Assembly: GCA_905160935.1 (NCBI GenBank)
Contig: CAJHZI010000429.1
Coordinates: 22,501-86,500, forward strand
Source: Enchytraeus crypticus
Taxonomy: Eukaryota; Annelida; Clitellata; Enchytraeida; Enchytraeidae
Direction: 5' to 3'
Length of the DNA stretch: 64,000 nucleotides
The number at the start of each line of letters is the position of its first letter. Positions within the stretch are counted from its first letter, which is position 1. The notes under the pieces were generated by a model. That model did no database searches. It had not been told where the DNA came from and was given only the letters and a program-made list of their open reading frames with translations. The translations under genes and the position numbers were made by a program. Of the stretch, positions 42,801 through 49,560 are shown piece after piece.

Positions 42801-45670
42801 AGGATTTGAACCTAACACATACTGATCCGCAGTCTAATGTCTTACCGACATCGCCACAGGCTGAAGCCTGTGGCGATGATCAGTATACATGTATTGTACG
42901 TATGTATTATATGTTCAGTATGTATTGTACGCACTACTGCTTTCAACTGCAATTGTATAAACTGCTTAATATATACCATACAGATGCATTACAATATTGT
43001 TGTAAATAATATAATGGCATCATGATAAACGCTGAACAATTATAACAAACCAGCTGATAAAAAATACCATAGGAAACAATCTTGATGTAAACGAGAAAAG
43101 AAACAATTGACGGAAACCTCTCTAAATCTCCATTTAGTTATTTAATTAATTTATCACTAAACAAAATGAAACAGAAACATTTCTAGTAAGCAAAGGAGGA
43201 AATGGTATAGATTGATAGGTACATTAGAATATACAATAATTGGCGATATAACAACATAATTTATAGAATTACTGCAAAGAATACAATTGATGTTAATTTC
43301 GTTATACAATAAAACAGCACTGAACAAAATTTCACCCTGGATCCAGTAAGTTGCTGATACGATCTCTAGGCAGCATCTTCTTACGAGAAACGTGCAAATT
43401 TCGAGCCTTCTCTCCGCCGCCTGAAAATTGCCAGAAAAAACATTCCAGTAGAAATAATACTTGAATGAAAATAGAAGTTAGCACCCTTTAAATGTTTTCT
43501 CTAGTAAGGATAAAGATACAAATTTACCAAAAACATTGACAACCGAGATTAACATAACATAACATTACAGAGTCAGGAAGCAATTATATGTTTGTTTAAG
43601 ACTCATCAGGCTATTACTAAAAACCAATTAATATTAATAACACATAGTTCAATATAAAACTGAAAACTACATTATACAAGTACATTTACCAAAAAGAGCC
43701 AGTGCCCAACTAAGCCTTGAAAAATCAAAACATACAGACTTCATGCCAACATGTCAAATTTATACATATGTAGCCTATGTACAACACTGAACATCCAATT
43801 AGCATCTAATTTACATTTTCTTATGTTTATCATATTTATGTTTAAAAGAATTCACTGATTCCGTTTCCACAACTTCCCTTGGCAAACTATTCCAAGCATT
43901 TATAATTCTCTAACTAAAGAAAATTTCCTTAAATCTAGTCTACTTCTAGATTTACTAAGTTTATAAATATGTCCCCTAGTGTTTCTGTTGTTTGATAAAT
44001 TAAACCAAATACTACGGTTAACTTTGCTGAAGCCTTTGAGTATCTTAAAAACTTTTATTAAATCTCTTATAGTTCTTATCTCACTTAAAGAGGTTAATCC
44101 TACAAATTTTAATTTATTCTCATAACTAAGCTTTTGACAGTCAAATACCAGACTTGTTGCTCTGGCTTGTACCCTTTCTAAGTAAAGAATCGGAAGTAAT
44201 TCAAATCCCTTCCTCAGTCGTTGCCAGGCTACCTCTTAAAACACGCTCGGGTATTTATATATGCCTATTCTGTGATGATCTGGACACAACACTAAGAATG
44301 AATTATTTAACTTGATAACACGTAAGACTCAATACCTTGAACAATCGTAGATACTTTTTCTTTGAGATCATCAACCAGGTTCTTCATTCTTAAATAGTTG
44401 TCCTGAAAACATAATTGCAAAATTTTCAATTTGATATGAACATGATTCTGTAATCCTTTCTAACTCTGACAAATCCATTTATACTAAATTTCAATAGCAT
44501 AACATAAAGAATCTTGAATCTTCAAAATGCATTACGTTTCATTACTCTTAACTATAAATTTAATTTTCAGTAGTATCACAGCAGATATCCAGTGCAGTAG
44601 GAAACACAATTGCAAACACAGCAATCAGGTCCTAGCAACAACAATTCAACCTATATTACAAGCTTGTAGAAATTAACGTAAGTAATAATCAATGTAATTA
44701 ATTAATTAAAAAATTTACGTAATTAATTAATCTATATTACAAGCTTATAGAAATTAATGTAGTTAATATAGATCTGATTCAAATATATTTAAATTAGCTG
44801 GCCTCTAACAATTATAATTAAACTTCATCAATGATCAATGGAAGAAGCAGATGATGATGATCAATGATCTTACCTGCACTTCATATGTATACAGTTCAAA
44901 GTGCAAACTCATCCATTATGCAGTTTTTCAGTCATAAAAGACTGTACTCCTAAAATATGACTTCTGCACTCTAGGAGTCATTTTGGGCATTAGATGTGAA
45001 TTAAGTTTAGTATAATTTTTCACTTTATAAATCAGCAGCATATAGTTTTCTGTCATGGAGTTCAGAGACACTACTGTGATCATGTAACTTTAATAAGGGA
45101 CACTACAATCCATCTATGTTTATTATTAATATGCACAAGTAATCTTTATGGCATTCATAATTTAGTCTGCAATATTCAATATCTAAAGCTAAATGCTTTA
45201 TGGGCCACTTTTACAATTTCATATGGTAACTTTTAATCTTATTTAGTAAATTATTTTTGAACTCCTAATGTAAAGCAGTCCTTAAGACCAATTTCGGCCA
45301 TGACACTGCTAGTACAATTGTTGTTAGCACTAGAGCAAAAAGCTAAAAAAAGCTAATGTAAAGCTAATGTTAACGTCAGTTTCCTCACTCGAAAGCGATG
45401 TCAGTGACGAGCGAGCGCAGGATTTGAACCCCACACATACTGATCCGCGGTCGAATATCTTAACGACATTGCCACTGGCTCCAGCCAGAGAGTGTTATAA
45501 TTCTCATTAGCATTAAAGAGTGGCATAATTACAACCTTGTATTCAGCAGATCCATATTCGCAGGGTGATCCTATTGTTACAGCGTCATCAGTATGATAGG
45601 ATCTGTGAGATCCTAGACTCAACAAGCCGTTGCGAATATGCACGTTACGAGTCAGAAAGCGTACCAGCAT
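28149..45670 (-). CDS. MCCC2: methylcrotonoyl-CoA carboxylase beta chain, mitochondrial (16 exons)
   Basis: This carboxyltransferase subunit pairs with biotin-bearing MCCC1 in the mitochondrial matrix and moves CO2 to 3-methylcrotonyl-CoA in leucine breakdown. Exons, 5' to 3': 45670-45536, 44402-44336, 43420-43336, 42674-42573, 41872-41745, 40292-40066, 38940-38876, 37714-37615, 36559-36464, 35376-35304, 34682-34606, 33917-33851, 32683-32527, 30257-30143, 29178-29093, 28266-28149. All phases agree and every junction is GT..AG. They give 565 residues against 563 in human. The start is chosen because [15 protein letters not shown] is an Arg-rich mitochondrial presequence-like N-terminus. Conserved carboxyltransferase segments are [17 protein letters not shown] (exon 6), [19 protein letters not shown] (exon 13) and [18 protein letters not shown] (exon 14); the C-terminus FGVFRM matches the human FGIFRM. 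No internal stop or frameshift was found. Introns 5, 6, 12 and 15 carry repeats at their splice junctions. Confidence 0.97.
28270..28475 (-). repeat. family B retroposon abutting the exon 16 acceptor of MCCC2
   Basis: The - strand copy ends GGGATGTAGGGGATGATGAT and then (ATG)n(TTG)n, and 5 bp later comes CTCAG, the splice acceptor. The part upstream of the tail includes CGTCCGCAAGGGCATTCGG and CCTAGGCTCCAGAAATTGCT. A second partial piece is at about 28440-28475. Confidence 0.8.
28485..28690. repeat. AT-rich degenerate repeat
   Basis: Recurrent ATGATATAGTATACTATCAA-like units with variable spacing, in MCCC2 intron 15. Confidence 0.6.
29808..29916 (+). repeat. family A SINE, 5'-truncated
   Basis: TTTGACAGCGGATCAATCAG, B box GGGTTCAAATCCAG, CCCCGTCATCAATATG and GGAAACTGACGTTAACTT. 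It is antisense in MCCC2 intron 14. Confidence 0.7.
30461..30575 (+). mobile_element. retroelement 3' end, first of three in a chain
   Basis: CAGCAATTCTTTTAAGCAGC, GATGACCTCGAGTAGCCGGG and GTATTGCTTGAATCGTTTTA match the 3' end at 31563-31650, followed by an A/TAA-rich tail. Only the last codons and 3' UTR are present. Confidence 0.8.
30583..31757 (+). mobile_element. non-LTR-type retroelement, C-terminal half with zinc motif and nuclease-like domain
   Basis: The + frame from about 30589 reads [16 protein letters not shown], a Cys/His cluster ([18 protein letters not shown], with H at RMSRHHN), then [12 protein letters not shown] and [10 protein letters not shown]. The RPDG...WDVTV spacing resembles PD-(D/E)XK restriction-like endonucleases found at the C-terminus of one group of non-LTR retrotransposons. 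A frame change near 31308 separates the second part ([36 protein letters not shown]), which ends at 31604. A 3' UTR and (TAA)n tail run to about 31757. The reverse transcriptase part is missing. It lies in MCCC2 intron 13, antisense to the gene. Exact family not certain. Confidence 0.65.
31765..32045 (+). mobile_element. retroelement 3' end, third of three in a chain
   Basis: TGGCAGCGACTGTCTATTGC and CGATTCAATGCAGTCTGCTT correspond to the [14 protein letters not shown] segment of the preceding copy. It then has its own 3' UTR, poly(A) and (AAT)n tail at 31970-32045. The C-terminus differs (ALAKAASQ-like), so it is another subfamily. Confidence 0.7.
32393..32450 (-). repeat. family B 3' fragment
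   Basis: Only CATCATCATCATCATCTTCC, TTAAATCCCAGTTTGACCTG and GGTCAGGATAC remain, 60 bp after the exon 13 donor of MCCC2. Confidence 0.65.
32878..33165 (-). repeat. family B retroposon, full length
   Basis: The best preserved copy. On the - strand it reads CCCGTGTTGTGACCGGG, GACTGCACGTGTCGTAGAAG, GGCATTCGGTTGGTGAGCGC, CCTAGGCTCCAGAAATTGCT, AGGACAGAGAGGATTTGAGA, TTCAAGGGAAG and (ATG)n. Confidence 0.9.
33245..33440 (-). repeat. family C retroposon, 3' part
   Basis: CACTCTCTCTAGTGTTCCGT, AGTGACAGATCCAAGGTACA, TCTATCCCTTATCCACATCT and GGCTTCTGAGGTAGTTTCC match family C in reverse. Confidence 0.75.
33465..33837. repeat. 38-bp tandem array, 9-10 units, next to the exon 12 donor of MCCC2
   Basis: Units of 38 bp contain GTGAGATGTAGAGATCAGTT followed by AAGTGAAAGAGACAAAAT. 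Central units are identical and the edges vary. On the - strand the array starts only about 14 nt after the exon 12 splice donor. Confidence 0.95.
34395..34590 (-). repeat. family C retroposon, 3' part
   Basis: CTCTCCAGCGCACTGCCACG, GGCAGGTTCAAGGTGCATAT, CTATGCCTTATGTAGCCTAT and ATGGCTTCTGAGGTGG match family C in reverse. Confidence 0.75.
34728..34852 (-). repeat. tRNA-derived SINE family A, complete
   Basis: On the - strand GGCTGGAGCCAATGGCGATA, GGTAAGATATTCGACAGCGG, B box GGGTTGAAATCC, CCCGTCACTGACATCGC and GGAAACTGAGGTTAAC. Sense with respect to MCCC2, in intron 10. Confidence 0.85.
36240..36330 (-). repeat. family B 3' fragment
   Basis: ATCATCAACTTCCCTTGAGT, CCCAGTTTAGCTAAGGTCGA and TTCCATTCGTTTAAG match the 3' end of family B in reverse. 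Confidence 0.65.
36903..37075. repeat. 34-36 bp tandem repeat, 5 units
   Basis: Units contain TCTGTTTCTAGCCACCTTCA followed by GTACAGAAATGGTT, in MCCC2 intron 8. Unit length varies by 1-2 bp. Confidence 0.9.
37950..38055 (+). repeat. family B 3' fragment with LINE-like coding end
   Basis: The frame reads [15 protein letters not shown], then [13 protein letters not shown] and a stop, followed by an ATGATGATG tail. This C-terminal pattern is typical of LINE polyproteins and shows that family B ends in a LINE 3' end. Confidence 0.75.
38440..38655. repeat. two family G SINE tails in inverted orientation
   Basis: GATGTCACGTCCCTGACATC and TTTGTATGAGGAAACG (38442-38476, +) face GTTTCCTCATACAAGGATGA and TGTCAGGGACGTCCCTGACA (38608-38655, -). 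Both have ATT-rich tails pointing toward the centre. It could fold into a long hairpin in MCCC2 intron 7. Confidence 0.8.
38945..39355. repeat. 25-bp tandem array repeating the exon 7 splice acceptor of MCCC2
   Basis: About 17 units of roughly 25 bp contain ACTCTTAACCTAAACACAAT followed by CTAAA. On the - strand most units read TTTAG followed by GTTAAG, the same 11 bases that form the true acceptor and start of exon 7 (38940/38941). A few units have GTAAAG instead. The first and last units share the variant ACAGAGGTAAAACT. Confidence 0.95.
39362..39440 (-). repeat. family C 3' fragment
   Basis: TGCAAAATGGCAGATCTAAA and TTCTTACTCGGAGTCTACTA match family C in reverse. Confidence 0.5.
39822..39846. 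repeat. (AT)n microsatellite
   Basis: About 25 bp of alternating TA in MCCC2 intron 6. Confidence 0.9.
40285..41040. repeat. tandem duplications of the intron 5 / exon 6 junction of MCCC2
   Basis: The - strand junction CAG/TTGATTCGGGAGG at 40293/40292 recurs as near-copies at about 40378, 40467, 40557, 40647, 40935 and 41025. Several include 15-20 bases of exon 6 (TTAGCACCTCCCGAATCAAC on +). Period is about 90 bp in the centre, with ATGAGTCAATCAATTAATCA and CCACTCGATCGATTAAA between. A larger block of about 355 bp is also duplicated (40285-40640 and 40640-41010). Confidence 0.93.
40700..40910 (+). mobile_element. LINE C-terminal fragment inside the duplicated block
   Basis: The frame reads [20 protein letters not shown], then [14 protein letters not shown], and stops at 40858. 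This SLPEEVVNA.SLNSFKNKLD pattern ends CR1/L2-like LINE ORFs. It interrupts the second copy of the 355-bp duplication. Confidence 0.7.
41395..41520 (+). repeat. family H 3' fragment
   Basis: GGTGGACATGAAGATGCAAA, AGAGTGGAGGCATTCAATAC and AGACCTGCCAGTGGGCAGTA, then a (GA)n tail with interruptions. Confidence 0.7.
42745..42870 (-). repeat. tRNA-derived SINE family A, complete
   Basis: On the - strand, CTGTGGCGATGTCGGTAAGA, GACTGCGGATCAGTATGTG, B box AGGTTCAAATCC, ATCACTGACATCGC and GAAAACTGACGTTAAC. In MCCC2 intron 3. A short inverted head copy (GCCTGTGGCGATGATCAG) follows at 42868-42885. Confidence 0.85.
43830..44220 (-). mobile_element. CR1/L2-like LINE C-terminal fragment
   Basis: The - strand frames read [67 protein letters not shown] and [14 protein letters not shown]. 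These follow the order of the end of CR1/L2-type polyproteins (RRxRGDLIEVFKILKG, RGHxxKL, RLDxRKxFFSxR). Stops are present. It lies in MCCC2 intron 2. Confidence 0.7.
44640..44775. repeat. imperfect direct duplication
   Basis: CTATATTACAAGCTTGTAGA and AATTAACGTA at about 44651 recur as CTATATTACAAGCTTATAGA and AATTAATGTA at 44732, with AATTAATTAA in between. Confidence 0.7.
45338..45487 (-). repeat. tRNA-derived SINE family A, complete
   Basis: On the - strand GGCTGGAGCCAGTGGCAATG, GATATTCGACCGCGGATCAG, B box GGGGTTCAAATCC, CGTCACTGACATCGC, GAGGAAACTGACGTTAAC and an AGCTTTTTTTAGC end. It ends about 50 bp from exon 1 of MCCC2. Confidence 0.9.
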
Positions 45671-46244
45671 TTTTTGAGATGACTATAAAAAATTTACAAA
45701 CAAATCTATTATTCAAAATCAGACAAACGATCAATGTCTAGAAATTTTTTCAATTAGATTGTTGGGTTTAACTTTTCTCGTGGATATACTATGACTTCAG
45801 TAGCATTTGATAGGTAAATGCATGTTAAAATGCAATTCCGTAACATAAACATAAGCAAATTTTAAATATTTTGCTTCCTAATTTTTTATTAAGCTGTTTT
45901 TGCACCCTTCTGCAGGGTTGTATATTTATCAATGAAATGTCACTAAATAAAAAACCTGTTTTCATTTAGTGACTCTATTATTATGGATAACTATAACTTT
46001 GTGATGAATTTGGAACAGCTGTAAATCAGTAACATGGGTTGAGACGATGGTGGATACTTTTAATACGGTATAACCAGTATATCGCTGTATAGTTGCATAT
46101 AGCTAGTATAACAACATAAAGCAGTAAAAAGCAAATATGTACAAACACTGTACCTGTTCAGAGAATTAGGTTAAATCAGAACTATATATTCCGTAAATTT
46201 AAACAGAGGTTAAAAATGAGTTCAAGTAAACACTTTAAATCATG

Positions 46245-46259
46245 GGCGCCGCCATATTG
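46245..46259 (-). promoter_or_regulatory. YY1-like motif upstream of MCCC2
   Basis: The - strand reads CAATATGGCGGCGCC, close to the YY1 consensus AANATGGCGGC that often sits at animal transcription starts. It lies about 580 bp upstream of the MCCC2 start codon in otherwise AT-rich DNA. No transcript evidence is available. Confidence 0.3.
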
Positions 46260-46329
46260 TCTGCTTCCTTGCGTCTTTTAAAGATTCACATTCTTTATCA
46301 TCGTTATAGAATAACCACAATTCATCAAT

Positions 46330-46795
46330 AATAATAATAACACACATTATAGTGAAATGATCAACTACGTTGATATTTATCACTTTTAATACCACATGTT
46401 AAATCCGATAGGCAATTTTGTCCATTTTTCGTCTAACCAGTCCAGTGATAAGTAAGTGCGTAAGTTTGCAGCGACCTGCGCCTAAACCACCTTTTCTTTA
46501 ACTCCCTTTACTTTGGACTGAATTTCTGGATTTTGGAATTTGCACCGTTTTTGGACCTTCTTTTTTTGCTCGCCGGCTTGATTCTGTCTCAAAAATGCTC
46601 GATGTTGTCATTGATGACTGCAGCACTCTAATTGTTGTTATTATTATTAGGGCATGCCCGAGATTTTACTTTCAGATCAGCGCGGCTGGGATTCGAACCC
46701 ACGAGGGTTCAATTCACTTCAGGATCTGTCATTTAAAACTTCATGACGTTATCTACACCTCTAACCATTGTGCTATTGAGACATTCAAATTCATT
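46330..46795 (-). repeat. family D SINE split by a family E insertion
   Basis: The 3' part (ATAGTGAAATGATCAACTAC to CTAACCAGTCCAGTGA) is at 46336-46448 and the 5' part (GCCCGAGATTTTACTTTCAG to GTTATCTACACCTCTAACCA and a GCTATTGAGACATT end) at 46652-46790. They are contiguous in the uninterrupted copy at 53865. The B box on the - strand is GGGTTCGAATCCC. Confidence 0.85.
46490..46645 (+). repeat. family E LINE 3' UTR, nested
   Basis: TACTTTGGACTGAATTTCTG, ATTTGCACCGTTTTTGGACC, TGCTCGCCGGCTTGATTCTG, ATGCTCGATGTTGTCATTGA and a GTTGTTATTATTATTAG tail. The cleanest family E 3' end in the window. Confidence 0.8.
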
Positions 46796-47039
46796 TGACC
46801 AAATAAATGCATTTGACAGTGTAGCCGATTTTTAAATTATTTAATTGATCTTAACTTTAACAAAGCTGACTTGATGACATCGAAAAATTAAAAAGTGGCG
46901 TAGGCACTGTAGTTATGCGAGGATGCTGTGGATGCCGTCCCCACTTTACAGGTAAGGAGTTCGTCTCACATATACTTTGCCCAAATCCATGAAAAATCTG
47001 ATCATTGTACTTTAGCATTAGGCTTGCACTGCGTTTTAT

Positions 47040-47450
47040 ATTTCATTCATAGTAGACCCTAACTTTTAACACCCCGATCGCTCAGTCACTTCACGTAGCA
47101 AGCTCTCCAAACGCTCCTACCAGCTCACGGTTCCACAGATCTGGAATTCTCTTCCTTTTACTGTGCACCGCTTCTTCTTCTCCTGATGAGTCTCTCCTTC
47201 TTTACGAACAGTTTCACGAGCGGTTAAATGCTCTTCTCTTTGGCCTCTCCTATCCTATCTAACAGTGCACAGGAACTATAAGACCAACACGTAAACCTGC
47301 ATTCCACTAGTACCACTCTTTGGACTGATTTCCCGGATTTTGGTTTGCACCGTTTTGGATCCCACACTCTGCTCATCGAATTTGATTTGGTACCATAGTG
47401 TTAATGTTGTCATGAACGACAGTAGCACTCTAATTCTGTTATTGTTTCTT
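47040..47450 (+). mobile_element. LINE C-terminus and 3' UTR (family E)
   Basis: A + frame gives DRSVTSRSKLSKRSYQLTVP and QIWNSLPFTVHRFF, the WNSLP block near the end of many LINE ORFs. Then comes the family E 3' UTR (CTTTGGACTGATTTCCCGGA, TGTTGTCATGAACGACAGTA) with a TCTGTTATTG tail. This copy links the family E repeats to their parent LINE. Confidence 0.7.
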
Positions 47451-47714
47451 ATATTTTATCGTACATTACGTATGTTTTGTAAGTGCAATTTGACACAGTT
47501 TTATAAAAAAAGAAGCAAAAACATGCACAATTTTGTGCATAATTTTGTCATCATTTGATTTTGCCTCAATTTACGCCACTAATCCATACAGGCGCCCAAA
47601 TTAACTAGGCCTAATTATATTTTGTTAATATGACAAAATGTTAATAAAACTGCACAAAGATTTCGGGGGATGGCTCCCTTGTATCTGCCACTGTTAGTAA
47701 TATAGTATAAACTG

Positions 47715-47965
47715 TAGAATCTAATCCTCGTGTTGTTCGGGTCCTCCGAGACACTGAAGCAACCGTAAACTGCACGTTTCGTAAGAGGCGACAGAGATAT
47801 AATCGAGGTAGGCAACGAGAAACCATCTCTGTAACCACATTATTCCAAAGCACGCAAGGTGTGGATAGGCCACAATATTTATTGAATGGTTAACATGTTA
47901 ATCAATGAAGTGTCAGCCCTTCATAGAGCGTGGAAGAAGAATGGAATATAATTATGCACCCTGTG
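47715..47965 (+). repeat. family C retroposon
   Basis: CGTGTTGTTCGGGTCC, GCAACCGTAAACTGCACG, AAGAGGCGACAGAG, AAGGTGTGGATAGGCCACA and CATAGAGCGTGGAAGAAGAA follow family C order. The GA tail is missing. Confidence 0.65.
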
Positions 47966-48885
47966 ATACAGTAAAATAAGATTAACTCGTGTGATTAGAT
48001 CAGCAAAATTGCCTAAACATAAACCCTAAATAGGCTTCTGTACACATTAATTATTGTAAATTTAGTAAATCAAATTAATTACAAAAACTTTAGACAAGGT
48101 GACAAAAAAACTTTGGCTATAACCTGTCATTTAGCAGAACGCCAGAGAGAAAACATAGGCCTATAGGTTGTTTCAGGTCATTCCCAGCAAAGCAGGCTGG
48201 TGAAATGAATCGTATAAATGTGAATGAAGGAACTGCAGAACAACTTGCTTTATAAGTGTTTCCATAGTTAATTAAGAGCGGAGCTATATAGGCCATGCAT
48301 CTCTCAAGACTAGATCAGTGGATGCACTTAAAAGATCGGGTGAAAGCAGACTGCTGCAGTTTTATTGAATGAAACATGCTATGTAGCAATTACTTGTAAC
48401 TTTGCCAGAATGAAGATATGGACATACATATACTGTTTCACAAATTGATATTATCAGCTGTGGCCCTTCTTAAGCATCTAATTACATCTATCAAAAACAA
48501 ATTTACAGGCTTGAAGTTACTTCGGACATTAGCTTAAGGACTATGAATCTATGATTTAATTAACAGTATTAGCCTACATTTAAACATTCAAAAATTACGA
48601 TAATTATAGTGTGCCAAAATATAATAAGATCAAATAGAGTTATTATATCAACAAAACAGTATACACATAAACCTGAAACAGGCTGCTACAAGCTTACACA
48701 TTAATTATTAGAAATTGAGTAAATCAAATTACCAAAAACAAAATTTACATAATGTGGCAAAAATTAATTTCTTTCTCTCCTTCTCTCTCTCTTTGCCTGG
48801 TTAAATAGACAGCCTAATGGTTAATATCACCCCAGATTAACTGTTAACATGTCGCTATAATCTGACATATCGCCATAATCCGACA
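47966..48885. other. intergenic, nothing clear recognised
   Basis: AT-rich sequence between the MCCC2 5' side and the end of the STN1-like gene. A weak GCAGAACGCCAGAGAGAAAA at 48133 resembles a family C end. Confidence 0.45.
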
Positions 48886-48889
48886 TCTC

Positions 48890-49115
48890 CATTGGCTGGA
48901 GCCAGTGGCTATGTCGGTAAGATACTCGACCGCAGATCAGGAGCAGACCAACTGCAAGACAGCAGCTCTTCACAGTCAGCTTTCATGTTCACTAGAGATC
49001 ACTCACTGCACTCCAAAAGTCTCCAACGGCCAATCAGTTGTTCTCATCAGTCTATTACAAAGGCTCTACCAAACCTTACAGTAGCCTTTATATTGGAAAG
49101 GTCAGGTTTCTGAGA
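48890..49115. repeat. family A head joined to family C-like piece
   Basis: A + strand family A head (GGCTGGAGCCAGTGGCTATG to GACCGCAGATCAG, 48894-48940) breaks off and is followed by a diverged family C-like segment in reverse (CAGCTCTTCACAGTCAGCTT to CAGGTTTCTGAGATAGATC). Confidence 0.5.
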
Positions 49116-49457
49116 TAGATCATATTGTTTTACTCAATTCCTGATTAGTTGTCTCTTTAACTATTAAACATGCAGCTACTGCAGTATATGTCTGATCCAT
49201 TCTGCATTATCTTCTGTAACAATCAGCAATTACGAGGCAACTGCCAATTTTGTCAAGTTCACGATCACACCTAAGGCCGTAAACTGGGTTAATGCTTAGA
49301 ATCAAACACAGATCTAACATCTAAAGGCTCCAATTCAGAATCAGTCATATTACAAACTAGTACACAGAGCCAGGATTATAAACCGATACAATATTTAGGA
49401 TCACAATTTAGAATCAGAATCCTAATCAGATTCAGTAGTAACATCAAATACTGGATC

Positions 49458-49560
49458 TCAATCAGGATCATAATTATGTTCAGGATCAAGCTCAAACTCT
49501 GGATTAGAATCAGGATCATAATCTGCTTCAGGATCAAGATTGAACTCTGGATTAGAATCA
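49458..49560 (-). repeat. in-frame tandem repeat in the STN1-like tail
   Basis: About 48-bp units encode NPEFNLDPEADYDPDS and NPEFELDPEHNYDPD, with a degenerate earlier unit (DPEFDVPPESDS). All units keep the reading frame and the acid/proline pattern. Confidence 0.8.
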
